A DNA stretch of 64,000 nucleotides, taken from contig JAEMWC010000006.1 in NCBI GenBank assembly GCA_016490735.1, positions 1,116,001-1,180,000 on the forward strand, given 5' to 3'. Below the pieces are notes generated by a model. It worked only from the letters and a program-made list of their open reading frames with translations, had not been told where the DNA came from and searched no databases. Origin of the DNA: Pachyseris speciosa (taxonomy: Eukaryota > Cnidaria > Anthozoa > Scleractinia > Pachyseridae). The translations under genes and the position numbers were made by a program. Each line of letters opens with the position of its first letter. Position 1 is the stretch's first letter. This document shows, one piece after another, positions 34,749 to 46,100 of the stretch.

Positions 34749-34753
34749 GGGAC

Positions 34754-36338
34754 AATTCTGCCATTTTCAAGTAAACAAGTTGAGTTTGTATTGACACTGG
34801 CTTTGCTATCTGGTAGGAGCGGTCTCAGTTTTTTTCAGAATAAGCCAGGCGAGCATCTAGAAGAAACAGACGCTGCATCAAAACAGAAATCTTTAACTGA
34901 TTGTCTTTTCAGAGCTGTGACCTTGTTTCGCTGACATCGATAGTTATTCCAGTTTTCATTCGTAGGAATTCGGCGGAATTCTTTATACAAAAGATTCCTG
35001 ATGCGCATTTGCTTTTGAATAGCAGGGTTGATCCACGGCAAATGATTGCTTTTAAGATTCCCGCGTTTGAGTGGAGCATGATGATCAATAGCTTGCCTGA
35101 GAAGGCTTTCTCAGTGGCACCAAATATCATGAATTCACATCATCAAAGATGTAAGCAGTGTCCCATGGGATGTCACTTAAGGACGAAAGAAAAGCTAGTT
35201 CATCAAAGTTTTTCATTAATCGATATTCAGTACTTCTCACATTCGGCTTGGGAAATCTTTGTTTCCTAACAATGTAAATTAAATCATGGTCTCTAATACC
35301 GAGACGAAGATTGCCGCTAGAAACAAAACGCTCTGGGTGTGAAACAAGAATAACATCCAGCAGAGTTTTCGTTGAAGCTGTGACTCTTGTAGGAACTGAT
35401 ATTGTGTTGGTCAGGCAAAATTGGTCGCAAAAATTTGAAAGACTATAACTTGATCCAGCAGATGACACACTTTCCGTTAGCATATCAATATTAAAATCTC
35501 CAAGAAACATGACTTCCTTACGCTTTGTGTACATTTTTTCAGCCGCTAAAACACACGAGGATAAGAAGTCGGAAATTTTGCATTTGCCGGGTGAGCGATA
35601 GCACGCACATATTAGAAGCCAGGAATTGCCACAGCCCTTAACGTCTAGACATATCGATTCAACACCATCTGGTTCGAGTTTTGCTCGGCGTAGGGCCGTA
35701 ATAGATCGTCGTATGTAGACTAGCATACCGCCACCACCTTTCTTCAAATCTCTACGGATAATGCGATATTCTGAATGAGCAAATAAGGAGCTGTTAACAG
35801 AACCATCGATCTTACTTTCTGCAACGAAAAATATGTCAAATCGGCATGTGTTGAGTAAGTCTATAACCTCGTCCGCCTTGCCGTAAATACTGTTTACATT
35901 TAAGTGTCCAATTTTCAAATTTCTCTTGTAATATGAATTGATGTTCGAATCAAACCAGTCAGTCGGCGAAAGATCAGATGCATCACTTGTAGTTGAAACG
36001 TTCAGTACATTGTAAACATTATCATCAAGTAGGACCTCTCCGTCCAAAAGCCTTTGGTCAGTCTTTTCAAAAAAAGAGTCACTAAATTTAGGGAGGGAGC
36101 AGACAGCACACTCAAGGTGATGGTTTTCCAAGTAATATTTGAAAACTTGTTTGCCCATGCCAGTGCATTTTGCGTGGAACCATTGGTCGCATGCAGCACA
36201 CAAAATGGCGTCCTGGTTACTCCGAACGGATTGATGGCATTCTCCACAAGGGAACTTTATGACACTGCTAGACGGGCCAGGATTGTGATGAATGTCACCA
36301 GAGAGCTTCTGTAGTTGAAAAGAACATATTCCTGTCAC
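34754..36338 (-). pseudogene. PHD-type LINE, 5' half (2A-like motif, PHD finger, AP endonuclease)
   Basis: Frame 36338-35127 opens with a 2A-like GDIHHNPGP (residues 14-22, 36299-36273). A C4HC3 PHD finger follows (CGEC, CAAC, FHAKC, CAVC; residues about 30-81), then an AP-type endonuclease (LKIGHLNVNSI, AESKIDGS, LGDFNIDM, RDHDLIYIV). A second frame (35041-34835) gives the linker to the RT, which continues beyond the Gypsy insertion at 30276. The RT half is frameshifted, so the whole element is dead, but this 5' frame is remarkably clean over 404 codons. PHD fingers before the endonuclease are known in CR1-group LINEs. Confidence 0.87.
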
Positions 36339-37043
36339 ATCGTAAGGAATACGGCAATTCAGGAACCTCCTGTTTGTTCTTCTTGGAAAGGACGAGGCGT
36401 TCGAAAGCAGAATGAGAGGTTTATCAGGTTCTCTCGAGATGCAAGTTTCTCAGTCTAATCGCTCGTACGAATAGCGGTTGCTAACCTTGTAATGTTCACC
36501 TACGATAACAGATGAAAGGAGCAGATAAGAAGAAAAGACAAGGGAAAGAGCGCGGAAGTTGAGGAAGACACGTCTGTCCGCCATGACACTTGACACATCG
36601 ATCGAAATCGATCCGGCTGTGGGTTTTGTCGTGATTCAAGTTATTCATTAAAAGATCTTTTGAAGTTTCATATACTAACTGCCCTGGCGTCGCAAACAAT
36701 TTTCCTAACATTTTTTTAAAGCCAGTTGCAAGGTACAAGAGGCAGCAATTGCATTGATAAGACAGTCAATCTTGTTGTCAGTTTAATTATTGTTACATTT
36801 CAACTGATTGGTTTAAATACCAAGTGCGAAACGTGTACTGTGAGATGTATAAGAAGTTTGTTTGCTCCCCTCTTTTTGAGAATTAAAAAACAAAACTTGA
36901 AATTTGCGGGAAAGTAGGCATTAAGTCTTTTCCTTTAAGAATTTTGTAATATTTAGCATCACGACGGGAGATTTCAATTATGGTATGAAACTGATTTTAT
37001 ACGGAAATTAATTTAACCAAACTCGGTTGGAAGTAGTTGCAGC
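36339..37043. other. LINE 5' flank and tyrosinase B upstream region
   Basis: The first part is probably LINE 5' UTR; its boundary is not visible. I see no gene before the promoter at 37044. Confidence 0.4.
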
Positions 37044-37050
37044 TATAAAA
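37044..37050 (+). promoter_or_regulatory. TATA box of tyrosinase B
   Basis: TATAAAA in GCAGCTATAAAAAAACAACG, 103 bases before the ATG at 37147; spacing fits a short 5' UTR. Confidence 0.5.
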
Positions 37051-37146
37051 AAACAACGCAGAATTCAATAAAACCCGTTCCACAGTCTCCATCCGACAAA
37101 TCTATCTATGTTCAGAATATTTGTTTGATTCAACGGACCCAAAAAT

Positions 37147-40059
37147 ATGAAATGTTTCAATATTTTCTTCTGCCTTTTAATTAATCTGGTTTATCAGGTT
37201 GTGCTAGCCGAAAAAAACGACTTTTGTGAAGCAATGGTGGTCCAGGAGTGCTCGCCACATTTTAAAGGACTTTTAAGAGCCCTCGAAAATGGGAATCAGC
37301 ATTTGGTTAAAAAGGCAGAGTGCAAGGCTCTACAGGCAAGTAATAATCACATGATCTGGGAGTGAAGATTTTCAAATACAAGGTATAGGCTAAGGACATG
37401 AGTGTCTTTTAGACCAAAAAATCTTCATTTTGAGGTACTTTTGACTCAGTTTGTAATGGCAACTCTGGCCCTGCGCATTTAAATGAAAGGACTCAAAACG
37501 TAGAGCCATACGAGTTGTATGCTACAGCTTAACAGGGAAATCAAGAAGCACAGCTTAGTTTCAATACTGGTTGTAGACGAAAGAGTGTTAACTATTCGTA
37601 TTTTCAAATGAATGGGGAAGTTCTGCTTAGGCACATGGTCAGATGAAAAAGATTTTGCCGCGATTGCTAGAGTGAAAAAAAAAAAAAAACTAACCGATCG
37701 ACGCCTTGAAAGTCATTCCGCTTAGGGCCAGGATAATTTTACATCCTTTCACACACTGTGAAGCGCAATAAATTATTCAAATTATAGTTCAAGAGCTGTC
37801 TGAGTATCTGTTTTAATACTGGTCAAAAGAAATCCCTCCTATTATTTATCTTCCGCACACAAAATCGGCAAACAGTGGGTTGTACTTGCCAAGAGAGTAT
37901 ATAGTGGCTTAGCTTATTACAGTTATACAAAAATATTAATCACATTTATATGATCGATTTAAGTGAAAAGTGGCATACAGAACAAGAAACGGCTAAAATC
38001 AAGCTATTTGAGATAGTTTCTGTTGCCGTACATTCATAATAGCAACCTAGTAATTGCATTACGGTTCTAATAACACAGTTGGACATTAAATTACTACCCA
38101 GCTAAACTTATAGGATACGGCTTAGGAAGTAAAGAAAATAAGGAGGATCGTCATTTATAAAAGAAGCCCCTTGTTCAATTAGATATATAAATCCATTCAA
38201 CTGTTTACTATTTAAACCAACTGCATGTTACCATAACTTTTACCTCTTGTTGATATTTTTCTGTGCACTTTCCATTCTAGTAAAATTTTATTAGAGTGGA
38301 TTCCAAGATTTAGCGTGATGTAAGCCAACCGAAAGATTGGTCTGTATTGCAACTCAGGAGTACGTTAAAATGTCTGAAAAATGCATTTCGCGTTCGAATA
38401 ATTAATCCTTTATCGTGATTCATCGATCTTGTTGCAGGCCATGATTTATTGTCTTTCTGTTCCCCGTTGCCCTGGAAACGTATTGAAAGCCTTTCGTTAC
38501 TTTGTTTTGACGACGGCAATTACGGTTATGAAGACGTCCAACACGTGCACTGATCTTGAAGTGTCTACCTTAGAAGGTTATATGGAAGGTAGGTTCAATC
38601 TTTGGTAGGTTGCTTGGGAACCGGTTCAAAAACTGAAGAATTAAAAAATGCAGAAACATTTGACCAAAGTCACTGAGGTTTGAATCAATGCGTTGTTACG
38701 CAGTTTTTCGTGCAACTTGTATCGCAATTTTGTTGCGACGCAAGTTGCAAGAAAAATTGTCAAATGTAACACAGCCTGAAAGGAACACTTCTAGCACTGA
38801 ATTATTTCTATTGCCGCAACCGTTACGAGTAGAAGAGGTGGGTTCTTGATTTTCGTAAGGCTTCTCGCAACGCTGCAACAATCGTTTCAAGCGTTGCGTA
38901 GGGGTGTTACACAAGGCAACGTTGCGTGCAACTTGTCTCGCAACGGCGCAGTGTACAAAAATGATTGCGAGAAAAGTTGCAGGGAAAATTGCATAATGTA
39001 ACAGCGCCTTCAGGCTGTAGAATTCATATTGTTTTTGTTTTGTTTGTTTGTTTTTTTTTTTTTTTGTTTTTTTCCCTCAATGTGAAGTAACGTTTTAATG
39101 TTTCTTATTGGTATCTACAAATGGCATTTTGCTCTTGGATCATCCCGACTTACTTAACTTTCAGCGCTTTCTTTTCAACAGGTCTCCACATGAAATGTCA
39201 AGAAAACAAACACGTTAAAGATGAGTGTGACAGGACTTGCAAATGCAAAGATGGCTACCTAGTTTCCTGCTATAGGGTGCGGAAAGAATTCACTACGATG
39301 AGTCTAAGAGAACGAGAGCGCTTTATAGACATTTTGAAACTAGTTTCGACTGACCCACGGTACAGGGGTGAATACGATAGATTAACAACTCTGCATGCAA
39401 GAATGCCGAGCCAGTTTCTTCATCACATGCCTTATGTATTTCTTCCATGGCACAGGTGGTACGTGCTGGAATTTGAAAACTTTCTCCGTGAGATTGATTG
39501 TCGAGTGACAATTCCATACTGGGATTGGAGCAAAGACGCGGAGCACTGGACCCGAGGTTCAGCGATGGAAGATGTATGGAATCCAGGCCCTCACGGTCTA
39601 GGAGGCGATGGTGCCTCGCCTGATAACTGCGTAATAGACGGCCCTTTTAGAGCAAGTCAGTACACTTTACCAAGGTCCGTCGGTGGGGGTTGTTTGAAAA
39701 GAAAATTCAACTTTTCTTGCCATCTACCAAACCAGGAAAATTCCAAAAATCTTCTCAAAGTCGACGAATTTCACATCTTTGAACACACAATTCGAGAGAC
39801 TTTTCATCCGAGTTTGCATGACTGCGTCGGGAAACATATGTTTCATCATACAACGGCCTCATTTACTCCAGAATTTTGGCTTCATCATGGGTTCATCGAT
39901 AAACTCTGGACCGACTGGCAAGAAAAAGCGGTAGCTAACAAATTTCAATACTACACCATTATCAGCTTCACAATGCCAGGCTCCGAGCGGTTTCCATGGG
40001 AATACCTAGATGTGGATGAACTACCTGGTGGTGTTAAGGTTGCTTATGAAAAAAAGTAA
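37147..40059 (+). CDS. Secreted tyrosinase, paralogue B (three exons, 405 aa)
   Basis: Tandem paralogue of the gene at 21646, with the same exon plan and phases. Exons: 37147-37335, 38438-38588, 39182-40059; junctions KALQ-AMIYC and YME-G-LHMKC. The first donor is CTACAG/GCAAGT, a perfect GC-AG type; the nearby GTAATA would put exon 2 out of frame. MKCFNIFFCLLINLVYQVVLA is a signal peptide. The Cys module (FCEAMVVQEC, YCLSVPRC) matches paralogue A (FCQEMVIKHC, NCLSVPRC). Copper ligands: CuA His at about 185, 194/195 and 204; CuB His at about 322, 326 and 348/349 (HPSLH, FWLHHGFIDKLW). AATAAA occurs at 40373. Complete and likely functional; substrate unknown. Confidence 0.9.
38688..39010. mobile_element. 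MITE in intron 2 of tyrosinase B
   Basis: Left end GCGTTGTTACGCAGTTTTTCGTGCAACTTG is an imperfect inverted copy of the right end CTTGTCTCGCAACG...AAGTTGCAGGGAAAATTGCATAATGTAACAGCGCC. GTTGC/GCAAC words recur throughout. Non-coding. It is followed by a poly-T tract (39049-39065) before the exon 3 acceptor. Confidence 0.6.
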
Positions 40060-41159
40060 GAGGAATTTGCTTACATCCAATATCCTTTGATCCTGACTAC
40101 TGGCGAAAAATCCTGCCAATTGCTGTCAATGACTCCTGTACTGCATCTTTGATAGCTTATTGTGTGCTAGTGGTTCAAATCCAGGCTTTTCCATTGATTC
40201 TGCGCCGTAGATTGGTCTCGAAGGCTCCCTACGCTATAATTTGTAAACGGTCGTTACTATGTCGTTTGAATAGTCCCATTGAATCCCGGCAAACTAACAA
40301 ATTCAAGTCCGTGGAAACAAAGATTAAGCTGCTGTGCCCTGGACTGACGAACACATCGAAATCATCTGCGAAAATAAATTGTTTGGAGTATTGATCTTTG
40401 CCTGAATCGAGTATTGAATACTGTTTAGAAACACTTGCAACTCTATTGATTTGGGATAAAACTAAAATTCAAGTTTTTAATAGATAATTTTACAGTTAAG
40501 AGGTAATTGCCGACCAAACGTACGAGTCTTGTGCCACTAGACACGTATTCTATGTCATGTGTACTGCAAGAGTTGCTTTATTGTTGTTTGATTTAATTGT
40601 AAATACATGGCTCGATGGAAGAGCATCAGTTTTATTTGTGTATTTAAGAATTGATACCTTGTTCAAATAAAGCTCATGTATGTGTGTACTAGCTACAACG
40701 AAGATTGCCTGCAACCAGAGAGACTACTAAACCTGCGAGGAGGAGTGGCCAAACAAGGTCTCCTCGCAAATGTTCACTGAATGACCTCTAGTTTCCAGTT
40801 TGCTAAGATGTGCTTAAATTAAATGTCTGCATGGTTGAACCTTGCGAAAGAAAAGGTTCACTTAAATCAGCTTGTTATGAATTCGCTTTTGCGCAACTAA
40901 TATAGGCGTGTGATCACGGCGACCGCTCGGATGAAGACGCCGACGGTGACAACGATGACGGCTTCGAAGAAGATGGATGGCGAAACTCTCCATCAACAAC
41001 AACAACAACAACAATCTTTATTTTCGTGCCCGGAAATTACACAGTGTAGACAAATACAAGAGATAAAAAATTACAATAGAAAAGAGCACAGCCACTTAGA
41101 AATAGCAAAGCTAATCGAGCTAAGTGGCTGGGCCAAGCGGAAAAAAATTTGCTAATACA
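40060..41159. other. Tyrosinase B 3' flank and LINE 3' region
   Basis: Two candidate polyadenylation signals (40373, about 40665). From about 40910 the sequence has (CAA)n (40994-41012) and a 10-base-stem hairpin, AGCCACTTAG/CTAAGTGGCT, at about 41090-41129 that likely belongs to the 3' UTR of the following minus-strand LINE. No other gene. Confidence 0.5.
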
Positions 41160-42793
41160 CTTACTGAACATAGAGCAATAGACAGGATTACGTTTACACA
41201 CACACACGTACACACAAATAACAATAGACAAGGGGATGTGTACACACGAGAACTGGAAAATAAAGTACATCAATGAACCAGTCAGTAGTTGGAGATAAGT
41301 GATTCTTTTATGCTGATCTTAAAACAAGTACGACTTTTAGATTTTAGTGAGTCTTCAATGGAATTCCAGACTTTAACTCCAGAGAAACGAATGTTAAATT
41401 TGCCATAATTGGTCCTCGCTTTGGGCAGATAGTATGAAATCTTACTTGCCAGTCTGGTTTGATATTGATGCACTTTGTTGATACTCATAAAGAAATCGTT
41501 AAAAATTAAGGGCAGTCTGTTGGAGTAATAGTCATACATGAATAAAGCACAATACAAGTATAATAAGTCACTTAGTTTAAGTAGTTTTAATTTCCGAAAG
41601 AGTGGACTAGAGTGGCAATTATATTCTGAGAATGTTATTATTCTGACGGCTCTTTTTTGCAAGGTGATAAGAGGTAAGAGAGTTGTTTGATATGTAGTCC
41701 CCCAGGTTATTAGACTATAAGTCAGGAAAGGATATATAAGTGAGTAATACAGCTGTACAAGGACCACATCGGTCACAGAATACCTTATCTTAGATAGTAT
41801 GCCAATACATCTCTTAATCTTTTTTGAAATATGTAAAATGTGATACTTCCAACTGAGATGTGAATCAATGATGAGACCCAAGTACTAAATAAATTTCTCT
41901 TGTGCAATCTCCCTATTATCAATTGTCAATTTGACTAAGTGACCTTTGACCTTTTGAGGGGGATGGAAAATAATGAAATTTGTCTTATCTATATTTAATG
42001 AAACCTTATTCGCCGTAAGCCAGTCAGAGACCATTTTCAGATTATAATTAACAATGGACTCGAGTTCTGCTAACTTAGAATTAGAGTAAAATAGATTTGT
42101 ATCATCTGCGAAAATGTGAAAGTCAAAGACATTGCTGCACTTACTGAAATCATTAATATATAGGAGAAATAGAAGAGGGCCTAGCACAGAACCCTGTGGG
42201 ACACCATGAGTAATTAGGGTGTCTTCTGATTTAATACTACCTATAGTAACATACTGCCTCCTATTGCTTAAATAGGAAGCAAACCAGTCATTAGCAATAC
42301 CACGGATTCCATAGTGGCTTAATTTCTTTAGTAATATGTTATGATCAACAGTATCAAAAGCCTTAGAGAAATCAAGAAAAATTCCACAGGAAAATAGGCC
42401 ATCTTCAATTGCTCTCTGAATTTTGTCTGTAATTAAAAGAGTTGCATGAAGAGTGGAATGATTTCTCCTAAAGCCAAATTGTTTGTCATATAGAACATTA
42501 TATTTTTCAATAAAAGTGATAAGTCTATTATACACAAGCTTCTCCAGGATTTTATTGAAAATGGAGAGCAATGAAATAGGTCGGTAGTTATTCATGCAAG
42601 TGACTGAGTCCTTTTTATGAACTGGAATAACATTAGCTAACTTAAATTGGTCAGGCACACACCCACTACTAAACGACATATTAAAAAATAAATTCCAAGG
42701 GGAATGATATGCAGGTTTTTTTCCATCCCAACCCACAAGGAAAATGACTAACCACCAAGAGCGAAGACGTTTCATCAGGTTTCGGTGGCTCAT
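41160..42793 (-). pseudogene. Jockey/CR1-like LINE RT, 5'-truncated, one internal stop
   Basis: Frame 42793-41885 carries the RT: VIPVHKKDSVTCMNNYRPIS, FLDFSKAFDTVDH, HGVPQGSVLGPLLF and the catalytic FADDT. It ends at a stop just after AQEKFI, and the same frame resumes at 41881 with YLGLIIDSHLSW and the C-terminal region to 41282. Only this one nonsense codon separates the pieces, so the copy is fairly young. The endonuclease is missing. The 5' end lies about 100 bases from the left LTR of the next element. Confidence 0.88.
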
Positions 42794-42897
42794 AGAAGCG
42801 AATTCCTCGAAAAAAGTGTCTAGGAACGTTTCGTTCTATCTCTGCCCCATTGTTCAGGGAAGATCCCTTTGATGAGCTTACTTATAGTAGAAGTGAG

Positions 42898-43133
42898 TGT
42901 AACGATACCGGATTTGTGACGTTGTATTGTGACACTAACTTGCGTGATCTTGATCTGTTTATAATAGTAGTGTAATCGACACCTCTGATTGCCCCACGCA
43001 TATCGCGAGATCATAAGAATACTACTGATTCTTTGTAACTCGGAGAATCGACAAGCAGGCATTAAAATAGGAGTTGACAAGCACTTGCGTCTCTCTCTAT
43101 ATATCGTTTCAACGTACGACATAAAACGTTACA
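42898..43133 (+). repeat. Left LTR of the intact Gypsy element
   Basis: 236 bases; no difference from the right LTR found by eye. CTATATATCG near 43098 may be its promoter box. Confidence 0.93.
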
Positions 43134-43159
43134 TGGTGTCAGAAGAAACCTAAACCACG

Positions 43160-46100
43160 ATGCCGACAGCAGGGACATCTGAAGAAGCTACAGGAGAAGC
43201 TCCAGAAATTCTGCCCGCTCAGCCTGCGCATATATACATGCCTCCTGCTAACTTGCCACCGCCAAAAGCGCTTGTCATGGATGACAACGTAGCCACAAAT
43301 TGGAAAGCGTGGAAGAAAGTGTGGTCGCGATATGAAATCGCCACAGGAATTTTCAAACAGGAGCCCCTGGTAAGAGTTTCCACGCTCTTGTCAGTTATTG
43401 GGGAAGATGCTACGAAAGCCTTCGATGCCTTTGAATGGGGAGAGGACGAAGATGAAACAAAAATAGAACACGTGCTGGCAAAGTTTGACGCACACTGCGA
43501 GCCGCGAACACAGGTGATCTATGAACGCTACCGATTTAATAATCGCAAGCAGGAGCCTGGTGAAAGTATCGCAGCGTACCTCACAGAGTTAAGAACGATC
43601 GCTAAAAATTGCCAACACGAGGACATTACCCCAGAGGAGATTTTGCGTGACAGGATCGTTTTAGGAATTCGAGACGACAGGATGCGTGAAAGACTGCTCC
43701 GATACAATGATTTGACATTGCAAAAAGCCGTCGATCTCATCAAAGCAGCCGAACAAACCGAGCACCAAGTGAAGCTTATGGGTGCAAGTGCAACCGTAAA
43801 TGTATTAAAGCAGGGTCGCTCGAAAAGCAACAGACCGTCGATGCCATCGCGTGCAGCAAACAACAAACATCAAAAGCAATCATCGCGTGGTAATTGCGGC
43901 AGATGTGGAACGACACACGCAAAGCAAAAATGTCCGGCATTTGGTCAGAAATGTCACCGATGTGGCAACATGAATCACTACCAATCGCTTTGCCGAAGCA
44001 AGACTGTTGCTACCGTGCAAGTAGATGATGGACCTGATCAATATGAAATTTGCACTCTTGGAGAACAGCCCAGCCGTGCAAACAAAGCCCTGGTAAATTT
44101 GTACGTTAACCGAAGACAGCCCGGAAATGAGGTCCGTTTTCAAGTGGACACTGGATCTGAATGCGATCTATTACCGCTGAAAGTGTACAAATCAATCACT
44201 GGAGACGACACTGCCGAACGCCTCAAGAAATGCAACAAATCGATCGTTTCCTACACTGGTGAACGAAAACAGATCGCCGGAAAGATAAGCCTCCCAGTGT
44301 GGCATAAGGACAGAAAGAAAACTCTGACCTTTAACGTCGTCAATGGCGATTATCAACCTATCCTATCACTCAACACAAGTATCGTGCTTGGAATCGTCAC
44401 GCTAGCCGATTGTGACGTATTATCGCTCACGATATCGCCACAAAGCAACACGATCCTTGAAGAATACAAAGATGTTTTTGAGGGACTTGGAGAACTTCCA
44501 GGCGAATACAAGATCATCACGGACGAGAGAGTGAAACCGAAAGTTCACCCCCCGAGAAGAGTACCAGTTGCAGTACGCCCAAAAATCAAAGAAAAGTTAG
44601 ACGAATTGGTACAGCGAAACGTCATCGCACCAGTAACAGAGCCAACAGAATGGGTATCAAGCATGCTGGCCGTAATAAAGCCGAACAAAATTCGAATTTG
44701 TTTGGACCCAAGGGATTTGAACGAAGCGATCAAGCGAGAGCACTACCAGATGCCTACTATAGAAGAGGTCGCTACTCGACTTGACAAAGCGAAGCTTTTC
44801 ACAGTAGTTGACGCAAAAGATGGATTCTGGCAAAAGAAACTAGACCGCGAGTCCAGCTACAAAACTACCTTCAACACTCCCTTCGGACGATACCGTTGGC
44901 TTCGCATGCCCTTTGGCATCAGTTCCGCTCCAGAAGTATGGCAAAGAACCATGCACGAATTTGTGGAGGGACTACAAGGTGTAGAAGTTATTGCTGATGA
45001 CTTTATTATTGCTGGTTTTGGCGCCACCACTGAAGAAGCTTACAAGAACCTTGAACAAAATGAAAGATCATTCTTCACAAGATGCAGAGAATGGAACTTG
45101 AAGCTGAACAAAGATAAAGTCAAGCGTGCTCAGACAAGCGTACCATTCATGGGACACCAGCTCACCCCAGAGGGACTCAAACCAGACCCCAGGAAGATTG
45201 AAGCAATCATTGCCATGTCTGAGCCAGAAAACGCCACAGCACTCAAGCGTTTCCTAGGAATGGTGAACTACCTTTCCAAGTTCATGCCGCATCTGAGCGA
45301 AATGACAGAGCCGTTGCGACGATTGGAAGATAAAGACGCGGAGTGGCAGTGGTTGATGCAGCACAGTATCGCGTTTAATACTGTGAAGAAGTACCTTACT
45401 GAATCTCCGGTACTCAAATACTACAACGTGAATGAAGAAGTCACCATTCAATGTGATGCATCTGAAACAGGTCTGGGAGCTGTCCTCATGCAGAAAGGCC
45501 AGCCAGTGTGTTATGCCTCAAGAGCACTCACAGACACTGAGACCAGGTACGCCCAGATCGAAAAAGAGCTTCTTGCCATCGTATGGTCTTGTCATAAGTT
45601 TGACCAGTACATATATGGCCGAGACATCGTACACGTCGAGTCTGACCACGAGCCGCTACAAGCTGTGTTTAAGAAGCCTATACAGCAGTCACCTAAACGA
45701 CTACAGAGAATGCGCATGGCGTTACAAAACTATTCTCTAGACATTCAATACAAGAAAGGCCGTCTAATGTTCATTGCAGACGCCTTGAGCCGCGCCTACA
45801 GACTTACAACTGAGGACGCCCAGCACGACAGCAGTGAAGTACGAGCCTTACGAGAAGTTCAACATGAAGATGGACTTTCTGTATCGCCCAAACGACTGCA
45901 AGAGTTCAAACGAGTCATAGCTGATGACCCAGAGATGCAGCTACTTATTGGTGTGATACACAAAGGGTGGCCATTACGTCGAAAAGACTGCCCCGCAGAG
46001 CTTGTACCTTACTACGACAGCCGAAGCGAGCTAGTTGAAGATAGTGGATTGGTTTATCGCGGAGAACGCCTGGTTGTTCCTCATTCCCTGCGAGCTGACA

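Larger units (their letters stand above)
30277..34753 (+). mobile_element. Ty3/Gypsy LTR retrotransposon, decayed
   Basis: The element proper is 30282-34748, flanked by a 5-base target duplication GGGAC (30277-30281 and 34749-34753). LTRs are 30282-30411 and 34605-34748, starting TGTAG and ending CTACA. They differ by four substitutions over 130 shared bases and a 14-base insertion in the right one. TTGGCGACGAGGA after the left LTR is the likely primer site, and AACAAGGGAGAGAT before the right LTR is the polypurine tract. It sits inside a minus-strand LINE. Confidence 0.92.

Noticed and set aside
36726..36917. 63-codon frame upstream of tyrosinase B
   Set aside because: No signal, domain or conserved partner; likely chance.
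42755..42800. Possible hammerhead (GAAACCTGATGA on the minus strand)
   Set aside because: GAAA directly abuts CTGATGA, leaving no room for the required stems.
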